Source: Falsiroseomonas sp051859025 (lineage in GTDB: Bacteria > Pseudomonadota > Alphaproteobacteria > Acetobacterales > Acetobacteraceae). Taken from it: 64,000 bases of DNA. Positions 26,624-34,522 of the stretch are shown here, piece after piece; position 1 is the stretch's first letter; every line of letters begins with the position of its first letter. The notes beneath the pieces are model-generated. The model was not told the origin of the DNA. It made no database searches and worked only from the letters and a program-made list of their open reading frames with translations. Made by a program: the position numbers and the translations under genes. The DNA is taken from assembly GCF_051859025.1 (NCBI RefSeq), contig NZ_JBHYGL010000003.1:103040-167039 (forward strand), given 5' to 3'.

Positions 26624-26715
26624 GTCAAATTTTTATTGGTGAAAAACCTTCCGATCGTGAGCACGCCATCCAGCCGTTGCGAAGACGGCATCAATTTCAC
26701 CGATGGAAATTTGAC
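26624..26715. promoter_or_regulatory. Divergent promoter with long imperfect inverted repeat
   Basis: The 233-bp gap between the CoA-transferase (minus) and SDR (plus) genes is A/T-rich. GTCAAATTTTTATTGGTGAAA (26624-26644, 21 bases read as GTCAAATTT / TTATTGGTGAAA) is repeated in inverse at 26695-26715, matching at 18 of 21 positions, with centres about 71 bp apart. Each arm contains a TTTY-N7-GAAA palindrome. This looks like a paired operator for a dimeric or tetrameric regulator; the IclR protein encoded at 29020 is the obvious candidate. Confidence 0.55.
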
Positions 26716-26769
26716 GGCACCAATGAAATGTGGTGAACCGGTGGACATTGGATCTGGGGAGGCGGCACG

Positions 26770-27531
26770 ATGCTCATGGAAGGCCGGGTTTGCGTGGTCA
26801 CGGGGGCGGCTTCCTCTAGGGGGATCGGCCGCATCACCGCCCTGCTGCTCGCGGCCCATGGCGCTCGCGTCGCTCTGCTGGATATCAGCCCCGGCGTTGC
26901 GGACGCCGCCAGTGAGGTCGCAAGCGCGCATCCGGGCTCCGATGCGCTCAGCCTCGTTTGCGACATTTCTTCCCGCGCGGATTGTGAGCGGGCCGCCTCG
27001 AGCGTCGTGCAATCCTTTGGCCGGATCGACGCCCTCATCCACAGCGCCGCGATCATTCGCTCGGGCCGCTTTCAGGACATCTCCGAGAAGGATTTCGACG
27101 ACGTCATAGCCGTGAATCTGACCGGCGCCTTCAACGTCGCCCGCGCCTTCGCGCCTGTCATGATGGCGCAGGGATCAGGGTCCCTCGTCAATGTCGCCTC
27201 CGTCGCGGCGCAGCGTGGCGGCGGATTGTTCGGCGGCGCCCACTACGCAGCGTCGAAAGGCGGGGTGCTCAGCCTGACGCGAACCCTGGCGCGCGAGCTC
27301 GGTCCGTCCGGTGTGCGGGCCAATGTGGTCTGCCCGTCGCTCATCGCCACGGAATTCGTCACCGAATCAATGTCGGCCGAGCGTCTGCAGGAGTTGAGCG
27401 CCGGCATCCTGCTTGGCCGGCCGGGACGCCCGGAGGAAGTCGCCTCCGCCTGCCTGTTCCTTGCCTCCGACCTGTCCTCCTACATCACCGGCGCCACGCT
27501 CGACGTGAATGGCGGTCTCCACATCCATTGA
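26770..27531 (+). CDS. SDR-family oxidoreductase
   Basis: This 253-aa protein has the TGAASSRGIGR cofactor loop (one residue longer than TGxxxGIG), ALLDIS acidic motif for NAD, HSAA in place of NNAG, catalytic Ser in VNVASVA, YAASK and a C-terminal YITGATLDVNGG. It is the first gene of the plus-strand operon, opposite the CoA-transferase. It resembles 3-oxoacyl-ACP reductase-like or hydroxy-acid dehydrogenases; the substrate cannot be told. The second SDR of this cluster (23191) suggests two successive or stereospecific oxidations. Confidence 0.86.
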   Translation: MLMEGRVCVVTGAASSRGIGRITALLLAAHGARVALLDISPGVADAASEVASAHPGSDALSLVCDISSRADCERAASSVVQSFGRIDALIHSAAIIRSGRFQDISEKDFDDVIAVNLTGAFNVARAFAPVMMAQGSGSLVNVASVAAQRGGGLFGGAHYAASKGGVLSLTRTLARELGPSGVRANVVCPSLIATEFVTESMSAERLQELSAGILLGRPGRPEEVASACLFLASDLSSYITGATLDVNGGLHIH

Positions 27532-27575
27532 GTTTCCCGTCGCGTACCCCTACGGATCAAGCAAGGAGAAGAACC

Positions 27576-28016
27576 ATGGCGACACGCTTCCATCACGTGA
27601 ATTTCGCGTCGAAGCTTCTGCCGGAGCTGGAGGGCTTCTACAAGGAAGTGCTCCAGCTCGATGAGTCACACGCCTACGCCGGCGCGTCGGCGAATGCGCA
27701 GATCAAGAACCAGGGCTACGGCGGCCGCGTCGCCTTCCTGACCGATGGCGCGGTGGAGATGCATCTCTCCACCAAGGACCTCAACGTCGCCTTCCGGACG
27801 AAGCAGGCGATCAATCCGCTCGCCAACACCCATATCGCGTTCCGTACCGACGACATCGACGGCATCAAGCGCCGGCTTGAGGAACGCGGCGTGCCCTACG
27901 CCGATTACGGCGCCTGGGCCATCAAGGGCTGGACGCAGATCTTCTTCTACGACCCTGAGGGGAACATCGTCGAAGTCCACCAGGTCGAGACATCCGGCTC
28001 CGAGCCTGCAGCCTGA
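27576..28016 (+). CDS. VOC (glyoxalase/bleomycin resistance/dioxygenase) family protein
   Basis: The 146-aa start MATRFHHVNFASKLLPELEG follows AAGGAGAA. A single pair of beta-alpha-beta-beta-beta modules is visible, with metal-ligand positions H7 (FHHVNF), E in VEMHLS, H in NTHIAFRT and E in GNIVEVHQ. VOC proteins catalyse isomerisation, epimerisation or ring cleavage with a divalent metal. In a CoA-ester cluster, methylmalonyl-CoA epimerase-like or lyase chemistry is possible. It lies 44 bp after the SDR and 51 bp before the dehydratase, clearly in one operon. Confidence 0.82.
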   Translation: MATRFHHVNFASKLLPELEGFYKEVLQLDESHAYAGASANAQIKNQGYGGRVAFLTDGAVEMHLSTKDLNVAFRTKQAINPLANTHIAFRTDDIDGIKRRLEERGVPYADYGAWAIKGWTQIFFYDPEGNIVEVHQVETSGSEPAA

Positions 28017-28067
28017 CGCCAGCGCTCAAGGCGGGCGCCGAGCCCCAGTGGCAACGGAAGGTACGAC

Positions 28068-28910
28068 ATGACCGAGAGGAAGATGCACGACCTTCCAAAG
28101 ACCGGTGTCAGTCGGACCGAGACTTGCAGCCTTGCCGTCGTGCGCCGTGTGGCGGCCATGCTTGGCCTGAACCCGGACGCATGGCGGGAAGGCGACCCCC
28201 TGCCGCGCGGCTGGCAGTTCATCTTGCTCGGTGCCGACACGCCACGCGCCGCCCTGCGTGAGGACGGCTTTCCTGGCCTCGGCGTGCCGCTCCCCGACCT
28301 TGGGCTGCCGCGACTGCTGATCGGCGGGCGCAACGTTTGGTTCCTCGGCGAGATCCCCATCGGTGCAAGCCTGCGCCGGGACAGCCGCATCGATGCCATT
28401 TTGCGCAAGGAGACGGCGAAGGGCCCGATGGCGTTCGTGACGGTCGCCCATGACCTCTACCTCAGAGGTGCCGCCGAGCCGGTGCTCGCGGAAACGCAGA
28501 CCTATGTCCTGCTCGCCGCGGCGCTGCCGACGGTGCCCCCGGCCGCTGATCCCGCCGCACATGCCCCCCCTGCGGGCAGCCGGAGGGTGGTTCCGGACGA
28601 CACTCTGTTGTTCCATTACTCAGCTCTCGGCTTCAACTCCCACCGCATCCACCTGGACAGGGCCTATGCACGGGAGGTGGAGGGCTTCCCCGACCTCGTC
28701 GTGAACGGCGGCCTGACGACGCTGCTGCTGACGGAACACCTGCGCACCGCGCACTGTGCCTCCCCGTCCGCCTTGAAGGCGCGCTACCTGGCGCCGCTTT
28801 TCAGCACGCGGCCGATGACCCTGGCGGCGGAGGAGAGGCAGGGTGGCTGGCTTCTGCAGGCGTTCGACGATGTCGGCCGCCTGGCGGTCGATGTAACCGT
28901 CGATGCCTGA
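28068..28910 (+). CDS. HTD2/mesaconyl-C4-CoA hydratase-like dehydratase (hotdog fold)
   Basis: This 280-aa protein has two hotdog halves. The N-terminal half has an FAS1-like GRNVWFLGEIPIGASLRRDS; the C-terminal half has DDTLLFHYSALGFNSHRIHL then YAREVEGFPDLVVNGGLTTL, with the catalytic Asn/His of R-hydratases in FNSHRIH. The family includes mesaconyl-C4-CoA hydratase of the 3-hydroxypropionate cycle and itaconyl/3-hydroxyacyl-CoA dehydratases. Together with the class III CoA-transferase it suggests activation and hydration of an unsaturated dicarboxylate. Exact substrate is unresolved. Confidence 0.8.
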   Translation: MTERKMHDLPKTGVSRTETCSLAVVRRVAAMLGLNPDAWREGDPLPRGWQFILLGADTPRAALREDGFPGLGVPLPDLGLPRLLIGGRNVWFLGEIPIGASLRRDSRIDAILRKETAKGPMAFVTVAHDLYLRGAAEPVLAETQTYVLLAAALPTVPPAADPAAHAPPAGSRRVVPDDTLLFHYSALGFNSHRIHLDRAYAREVEGFPDLVVNGGLTTLLLTEHLRTAHCASPSALKARYLAPLFSTRPMTLAAEERQGGWLLQAFDDVGRLAVDVTVDA

Positions 28911-29019
28911 CCCCGACCACGCATGGCGGGGGGCTGATCTTGCGCGGGATGTTGTCAGGGCTGCGTCGTCGTGGCGCAATGGGCCGTCGTGATCAGGCGG
29001 GAAAAGGCAGTGGGCAGGC

Positions 29020-29895
29020 GTGAGCAGCAGGAAACAACAGGCGGTTGAGCGCCCTCCCGAGGAGGCGGAGGACGAGGACCGGCAGCGTCTCTACGCGGCG
29101 CCCGCCCTGGAGAAGGGGTTGGACATCCTGGAGCTTCTCGCCGGTCAGGAGGCGGGGCTTACTCGCCGAGACATCGCGGAGAGACTCGGGCGCTCGGTCG
29201 GCGAAGTGTTCCGCATGGTCGAGTGCCTGGCGCGCCGCTCCTACCTGATCCAAAACCAGGACACCTACGCGCTCAGCATGAAGCTTTTCGAGCTGGCGCA
29301 TGAATTCCCACCGATGAACCGGCTGCTAAAGGAGGCCCTGCCGCGGATGGACGCGCTGGCAAAGGCGATTGATCAGTCCTGCCATCTTACGGTGCTCAGC
29401 GGCCTCCGCCAGCTTGTGGTCGCGCAGGTTGACCCGCCAGCCGGCATGGGGTTCAGCGTCAAGATTGGGGCCACGCTCGATCTGGTGAAGTCTGCCTCGG
29501 GGCACGTGCTGCTTGCCTTTGCCCCCGAGGAGGAGGCGCGCCGCCTGCTCACGCGGGCGGCGGCTGACGCGGAGCGCCGGATGGCTGAGAAGGCCATCGC
29601 CAAGGTCGCCAGGCAAGGTTTCGCCAGCATGCGCAGCCGGCAGTTCAGCGGGCTTGACGCGATCAGCTACCCGATCCTGAACAGGCAGGGCCATGCCGTC
29701 GCTGCGCTGACAGTCCCCTACGTGACGCGCCTCGACGAACCCGCAAGCAAACCTGCCTCCTATGCACAGGAGCGGTTGGCGGAAGCGGCAACAGAACTGA
29801 ATGTCGCGGTGGGTGGCAAAGCGGGCATCGCGTCCTCGCGGGAACGCCCTGGAAGACGGCGCGCCACGGCAGATGGCCAGATGCCATCTTCCTGA
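29020..29895 (+). CDS. IclR-family transcriptional regulator
   Basis: Residues 28-90 form the winged HTH (ALEKGLDILELLAGQEAGLT, then RRDIAERLGRSVGEVFRMVE). The effector domain follows, with MGFSVKIGATLDLVKSASGH and LDAISYPILNRQGHAVAALT, typical of IclR small-molecule-binding domains. Start is GTG 29020. It is downstream of and co-oriented with the SDR-VOC-dehydratase operon, and probably controls the divergent promoter at 26624-26715. The C-terminal 35 residues are basic and low-complexity, longer than usual. Confidence 0.88.
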   Translation: MSSRKQQAVERPPEEAEDEDRQRLYAAPALEKGLDILELLAGQEAGLTRRDIAERLGRSVGEVFRMVECLARRSYLIQNQDTYALSMKLFELAHEFPPMNRLLKEALPRMDALAKAIDQSCHLTVLSGLRQLVVAQVDPPAGMGFSVKIGATLDLVKSASGHVLLAFAPEEEARRLLTRAAADAERRMAEKAIAKVARQGFASMRSRQFSGLDAISYPILNRQGHAVAALTVPYVTRLDEPASKPASYAQERLAEAATELNVAVGGKAGIASSRERPGRRRATADGQMPSS

Positions 29896-30570
29896 TGGGC
29901 GGTCCGCCAAGTCCTGCGGGGCTCCCACCTCAGACGCGGTCGTGGGGCGCGGATGCGGTCCGCACCGACGGTCGCAGCCGGGATTCCACAAGCCCCGCAG
30001 GATCCCGGTTCAGGCCCGTTGCACGATGTCTGGGTGTAGATCAGCGCTGAACCGGGACTCTGTCGCTCGTTGCGTGGTAAGCGGCGTTATGGGGATGGAA
30101 CCCCAACACAAAGCCGACGGCGATGCCGTATCTCGTTCCTTGCTTCTTGCTACCGCCGGTTCTAGTCCCTGAGGCTGCTGAGGTCACTGCCGATAAGATC
30201 GCCATCAGTGCATGCAGGGACGGCGGCGCCGGCAACTGCCCATATTGTGGCGTGTCCTCGGACCTCGTGCAGGGCCTGCTCCGGCGCCGCATTCTCGATT
30301 TTCCGGCCTACGGGCGGGCGGTCCAGTTGCATGTCCGGATCCGCCGCCTCGCTCGATACCAGTAGCATCGCCTCCGCGCTTGGCTGCCGTTTCTTGTCCA
30401 ATAACGGCGTGCGCGTAACGGCGCGGAACGTCAGCGCCTCGACGGTGGGTCCGGCGGCGGCGCCTTTGTCGTTGTATGGGGCGAAGCGGCGGCTGCCGTG
30501 AGAACTCGGACCCGCCAGAAGGGGGCCGGCATCGAAGAACGCCGTGCCCTCTGTCCTTCCGGCCGCCCGT
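29896..30570. other. Non-coding stretch containing an ISL3 remnant
   Basis: Apart from the ISL3 fragment at 30144-30353 I find no gene. The stretch separates two convergent units (IclR gene and dadA) and probably marks a past insertion. Confidence 0.5.
30144..30353 (+). pseudogene. ISL3-family transposase, N-terminal fragment (copy 2)
   Basis: The frame reads FLLPPVLVPEAAEVTADKIA, then the zinc-ribbon start CPYCG and LRRRILDFPAYGRAVQLHVR before IRRLA. It aligns without gaps to the copy at 17763-18020 (EAxEVTADxIxIS, RRRxLDxPAxGRxVxLHVxI RR). It lacks a plausible start and ends at the same point as copy 1. It is divergent from copy 1, so both are old. Confidence 0.68.
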
Positions 30571-31833
30571 TCAGGCGTTCGCCCGCGTACTCACCAGTGC
30601 GGCCACCGCATCGGCCGTCGCGGCCGATAGCGTCCAGCCGAGATGCCCGTGGCCGGTGTTGTAAAACACCCGCGGGTTCCGGCCGCGGGCCACGCGCGGC
30701 ATCATGTCCGGCATCATCGGGCGGAGCCCCGCCCACGGCACGGCGTGGCGCGTGCTCATGCCGGGGAAGTGGGCGCGGCACCAAGCGACGAGCGGCGCGA
30801 TGCGCTCGGCGCGGATGTCGCGGTTGTAGCCGTTGAACTCTGCCGTCCCCGCCACGCGGAAGCGCCGCGCGCCGAGCCGGCTGGTCACGATCTTGGACTT
30901 GTCGTCGAGCAGGCTGACCCAGGGCGCGGCCGCCTGGTCCGCCGGATCGTCGAGTTGCACAGTGATGGAGTAGCCCTTCACGGGATAGACGTTGATCCGG
31001 TCGCCTAGGCTCTCGCCGAGTTGGCGGGACATGACGCCGCCGCAGACCACGACTTTGTCGAAGTGCTGCGTCTCCTGCGGATGCGCCGCGCCGTCCAGCG
31101 TCGGCTCCGTGGAGCGGCAGACCACGGTGACGCCGTCGGAGCCCGCATCGGTGGCGAGCACCTCGGTCGAGAAGCGCATTGCGACGCCGTGGCGTTCGCA
31201 GGCCAGCGCGAGCCCGTTGGTGAATTTGTGTATGTCGCCGGTAAAGTCGGACGGGGTGTAGAAGCCGCCATACACATCGCCGCGCAGCGCCGGCTCGATG
31301 GAACGGATCTCGGCGGGTGTCACGGCGCGCCGCTCCAGCCCGCCCTTGGCCAGCAATTCGGTGACGCGCGTGGCCGCATCGAAGTCGCGCTTTGTCTCGT
31401 AGAAATGGAGGATGCCGCGGTCCTCGGCGTCGAAGTTGATGCCCTCCTCCGCCGCCAGCCGGCGGAGGTGCTGGCGAGCCTCGAGCGCGAGGCGAGCGGT
31501 GGAGACCGTGTTCTCCTCGTAGCGCGGGATGGAAGCGACGAACTCCGCCATCCAGGAAAGCTTGTGCCAGGACGGGCGGGGGTTCACGAGCAGCGGGGCG
31601 CCGGGGGAGAGCATCCACTTCATCCCCTTCAGCACCGTGGCCCAGCTGTTCCACACCTCGGCGTTGGAGGCCGAGAGCTGCCCGCCATTGGCGAAGGAGG
31701 TCTCCATCGCGGCGTAGGGGTGGCGGTCGAAGACGGTGACCGCATGGCCGCGGCGCGCCAGGTTGTAGGCCGTGGTGATGCCGGTGATGCCGGCGCCGAT
31801 CACGGCGATGGTCTCGGATTCTGAACGGGGCAT
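30571..31833 (-). CDS. dadA: DadA-family FAD-dependent amino acid dehydrogenase/oxidase
   Basis: The 420-aa enzyme begins at ATG 31833 (GGCGGAGAG upstream; a GTG at 31839 is also possible). It has the Rossmann motif IAVIGAGITGITTAYNLARR with FDRH, ANGGQLSASNAEVWN typical of DadA, VYPVKGYSITV and a C-terminal FYNTGHGHLGWTLSAATAD that contacts FAD. The family oxidatively deaminates D-amino acids (DadA) or glycine/sarcosine at the inner membrane or cytosol. The upstream tandem glycine riboswitch strongly suggests that glycine is the physiological signal, and perhaps the substrate, rather than D-alanine. No alanine racemase gene is adjacent. Confidence 0.88.
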   Translation of the reverse strand: MPRSESETIAVIGAGITGITTAYNLARRGHAVTVFDRHPYAAMETSFANGGQLSASNAEVWNSWATVLKGMKWMLSPGAPLLVNPRPSWHKLSWMAEFVASIPRYEENTVSTARLALEARQHLRRLAAEEGINFDAEDRGILHFYETKRDFDAATRVTELLAKGGLERRAVTPAEIRSIEPALRGDVYGGFYTPSDFTGDIHKFTNGLALACERHGVAMRFSTEVLATDAGSDGVTVVCRSTEPTLDGAAHPQETQHFDKVVVCGGVMSRQLGESLGDRINVYPVKGYSITVQLDDPADQAAAPWVSLLDDKSKIVTSRLGARRFRVAGTAEFNGYNRDIRAERIAPLVAWCRAHFPGMSTRHAVPWAGLRPMMPDMMPRVARGRNPRVFYNTGHGHLGWTLSAATADAVAALVSTRANA

Positions 31834-31845
31834 GAGCACTCTCCG

Positions 31846-31864
31846 CCCGCGCGCCTCGCGCGGG
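31846..31864 (-). promoter_or_regulatory. Hairpin beside the dadA ribosome-binding site
   Basis: CCCGCGCG and CGCGCGGG form an 8-bp GC stem with a 3-base loop, immediately upstream of the GGCGGAGAG ribosome site and downstream of the riboswitch. There is no following T-run, so it is not a standard terminator. It may be part of the expression platform controlling translation start. Confidence 0.45.
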
Positions 31865-31873
31865 TTTGAATGC

Positions 31874-32063
31874 CCCCTCTGTCATTGGCCTGAGAGCATC
31901 ACCGCCGTCCCATCGCGGGCCAGGGGCTTACACCGTCGGCGGGAGCTGCTGCTCCACTTTTCAGAGTTCAAGAACGGTTGCGGTACGTGGGCCTGAGAGT
32001 TTCCGGGGCGGTTGCTCCTTCGGCGTCCTCGCCGGCCTCACGACCGGCGCGGACTCTCCCGCA
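31874..32063 (-). ncRNA. Tandem glycine riboswitch (gcvT-type)
   Basis: Read on the minus strand, the first aptamer has P1 GGGAGAGTCC (32060-32051), the core GACGCCGAAGGAGCAACCG (32027-32009) and GGAAACTCTCAGGC (32004-31991). A second aptamer follows after a short linker with GATGCTCTCAGGCCA (31900-31886) and closes near 31874. These conserved CTCTCAGGC elements and GCCGAAGG...GCAA loop are diagnostic. The aptamers lie 40-230 bases upstream of dadA in the same direction. Glycine binding normally turns expression on. Ends are estimated from the P1 stems. Confidence 0.9.
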
Positions 32064-32138
32064 AGGACTTCATGCCGATCAATGAGGCCGCGCGTCAAGC
32101 GGATTGCACAGCGCCACGACCCGCATCGGATCGGCGCG

Positions 32139-33110
32139 TCATTCCGGCTGGATTCCGGCGCGCCGGATGAAGGCGCCCCATCGCGCCGTCTCCTCCGCCA
32201 GCAGCCGCGCCAGCGACGCGGTGTCGCCCGTCATCGGCTCCGCGCCGATCCGCGCCAGGCGCTCGGCCACGGCCGGATCAGCCAGCAGCCGCGACAGCAG
32301 CGCCGAGAGCGATGGGCGCGCCGCCACCGGCACGGCACGCGGCGCGAGCATGGCGAACCACGGGTCCACCGCGAAGCCCGGCACCCCGGCCTGCGCCATC
32401 GTCGGCAGGCCCGGGAGGGCCACGATCCGCTGCGACGTTGTCACGGCCAGCGGTACGAGGCGGCCGGAGCCGATATGAGGACCGGCGGAGGTGACGCTGT
32501 CGAACATCATGTCCACGCGGCCCGCCACGAGATCCGTCACGGCCGGCGCCGAGCCGCGATAGGGCACATGCTCCAGCGTGAGCCCAGCGAGATCCGCGAA
32601 CAGGGCGCCGGCCAGGTGGATCGAGGTGCCGCTGCCGGCCGAGGCGTAGGTCAGCGCACCGGGTCGGCGACGAGCCTCGGCGACCAACTCGGCCACGCTG
32701 CGCCACTGCCGCGCAGCCGGCACGACGAGGATGTTCGGCACCACCGCGACCGGCCCGACCGGCACGAAATCGGCCTCGGCATAGGGCAGGCGCGGATAGA
32801 GCGCGGGGTTCACCGCATGCGCGATCGAGACCATCAGCAGCGTGTGCCCATCGGGCGCCTGCGCCGCCGCGCCGGTGCCGGTCGTGCCGCCCGCGCCGGG
32901 GCGATTTTCCACCACGACCGGCTGGCCCAGCGCTTCCGCCATCGGGCCAGCCAGGATGCGCGCCATGGCGTCGATCGCCCCACCCGGCGGGAAGGGCACG
33001 ACGAGGCGCAGCGGGCGATCCGGCCAGGGGCGCGGCTGCGCAAGGGCGGGCAGCGACAAGGGGACCAACGGCGGGCCGGCGGCGAGCGCCAGCAGCGAAC
33101 GGCGGCGCAT
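32139..33110 (-). CDS. Bug/TctC-family periplasmic solute-binding protein
   Basis: The 323-aa protein starts MRRRSLLALAAGPPLVPLSL, ending ALAQ (signal cleavage). Motifs: RPLRLVVPFPPGGAIDAMAR, LGQPVVVENRPGAGG, GSGTSIHLAG, HVPYRGSAPAVTDLVAGRVD. Its ATG shares one base with the amidohydrolase stop (TGATG), so it is cotranslated as the last gene of the ben-cat unit. The substrate is unknown; a periplasmic carboxylate released or used by the neighbouring amidohydrolase is plausible. Confidence 0.9.
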   Translation of the reverse strand: MRRRSLLALAAGPPLVPLSLPALAQPRPWPDRPLRLVVPFPPGGAIDAMARILAGPMAEALGQPVVVENRPGAGGTTGTGAAAQAPDGHTLLMVSIAHAVNPALYPRLPYAEADFVPVGPVAVVPNILVVPAARQWRSVAELVAEARRRPGALTYASAGSGTSIHLAGALFADLAGLTLEHVPYRGSAPAVTDLVAGRVDMMFDSVTSAGPHIGSGRLVPLAVTTSQRIVALPGLPTMAQAGVPGFAVDPWFAMLAPRAVPVAARPSLSALLSRLLADPAVAERLARIGAEPMTGDTASLARLLAEETARWGAFIRRAGIQPE

Positions 33111-34522
33111 CACGCCACCCCGCTGCCGGTTGCGTCGGCGACCAGATGCAGCATCGCCCGCAGCCCGACCAGCGGCCCGGCCTCGTCCACGGTGAAGCGC
33201 GGGGAGTGGTTCGGCGCAGCGCGCGCAGGGTCCTGGCCTGGCGGCGTCACGCCGACCCAGAAGAACAGGCCGGGCGCCTGCTGCGCGAGGAAGGCGAAAT
33301 CCTCGCTCGCGGTATGGCGCGGGTTGATCCGCAACCCATCGCGCCCGGTGACCCTCGCGAGGCTCGGCGCTATGCGATCGGCCAACGCCGGATCGTTCAC
33401 CAGCGCCGCATAGCCGCCCGGCTCCCACACCACCTCCGCCGCGCCGTCCATGCCTTGCGCAACGCTTTCCGCGAGCGTGGTGACGCGACGCTGCATGAAG
33501 GCGCGGCGGCCTTCGTCATAGGTGCGGAGCGTGCCGCTCATCTCGACACGGTCGGGCACTATGTTGTGCCGCGCGCCGCCATGGATGGTACCGATGGTCA
33601 GCACCGAGGGATCGTTCACGTCCACCTGCCGGCTCTGGATGGTCTGCAGCGCCGTTACGATCTGCCCGGCGATGACCACCGGATCAACCCCGTCCCAAGG
33701 CATCGCGCCATGTGCCTGGCGGCCGCGCACGGTGATGCGGAAGGTGTCCGAACTCGCATGCGCCGGGCCGGGGCGATAGGCGATCTGGCCGGTCGTCATG
33801 CTCGTCAGCACATGCAGGCCGAAGACCATGTCGGGCTTCGGCGCTTCGAAGGCGCCCTCAGCCAGCATGCGGCGCGCGCCGCCAATCTCGCCGCCGGGCA
33901 GTCCTTCCTCGGCGGGCTGGAACAGCAGCACGGCGGTGCCGCGGAGATCAGCGCGATGCTGCACCAGGACCTCCGCCGCGGCCATCAGGATGGCGACGTG
34001 GCAGTCATGGCCGCAGGCATGCATAACCGGCACCTCCGCGCCGTCCCACGTCGCACGGCGACGCGAGGCGAAGGACAGGCCCTCCGGTTCCTGCACCGGC
34101 AGCGCATCCATGTCGGCGCGGAGCGCGACGGTAGGCCCATCACCGGCACCGCCCCGCAGCACGGCGACGACGCCGGTGGCGCCCACCCCCTCGCGCACCT
34201 CGAAGCCGAGGCGGCGGAGATGCGCGGCGACCAAGGCGGCGGTGCGGTGCTCCTGGTTGCCGAGTTCCGGGTTCGCGTGGATGTCGCGCCGCCAGCCGAT
34301 CATCCGGCTCTCGATCGCCGAGGCCGCTGCGTCCAGCCGGCGGTGCAGGCCGGAAGCCGCGCCGGGCGTGACCTGCGCCGCGGCAAAGCGGGTAGCGAGC
34401 GCGCCGGCGGCGCAGCAGGCGCAAGCGGCCAGGAAGCCGCGCCGCGTGGTGGCTGGCGTGACCGCCTCCGCCTGCAACGATGTGCGGGAGGTGGAGCCAA
34501 GGAGAGAGCGGAGCCGAAGCAT
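33110..34522 (-). CDS. M20-family amidohydrolase, Tat-exported
   Basis: The 470-aa protein carries TTRRGFLAACACCAAGALAT near residue 28, a twin-arginine signal, which is unusual for M20D enzymes that are mostly cytoplasmic. Metal-site motifs are present: ALRADMDALPV, MHACGHDCHVA, FQPAEEG, FGLHV and HTASEDFAF. The dimerisation domain contains HGAMPWDGVDPVV. Relatives (hippurate hydrolase, IAA-amino acid hydrolase) cleave N-acyl amino acids. Hippurate (benzoylglycine) hydrolysis would give benzoate plus glycine, which fits the ben genes in the same operon. The ATG overlaps the BKACE stop as TGATG. Confidence 0.86.
   Translation of the reverse strand: MLRLRSLLGSTSRTSLQAEAVTPATTRRGFLAACACCAAGALATRFAAAQVTPGAASGLHRRLDAAASAIESRMIGWRRDIHANPELGNQEHRTAALVAAHLRRLGFEVREGVGATGVVAVLRGGAGDGPTVALRADMDALPVQEPEGLSFASRRRATWDGAEVPVMHACGHDCHVAILMAAAEVLVQHRADLRGTAVLLFQPAEEGLPGGEIGGARRMLAEGAFEAPKPDMVFGLHVLTSMTTGQIAYRPGPAHASSDTFRITVRGRQAHGAMPWDGVDPVVIAGQIVTALQTIQSRQVDVNDPSVLTIGTIHGGARHNIVPDRVEMSGTLRTYDEGRRAFMQRRVTTLAESVAQGMDGAAEVVWEPGGYAALVNDPALADRIAPSLARVTGRDGLRINPRHTASEDFAFLAQQAPGLFFWVGVTPPGQDPARAAPNHSPRFTVDEAGPLVGLRAMLHLVADATGSGVA

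Noticed and set aside
30123..30365. Possible small zinc-finger protein
   Set aside because: It aligns with the ISL3 transposase N-terminus and with the fragment at 17763-18020; it has no ribosome site and is a remnant.
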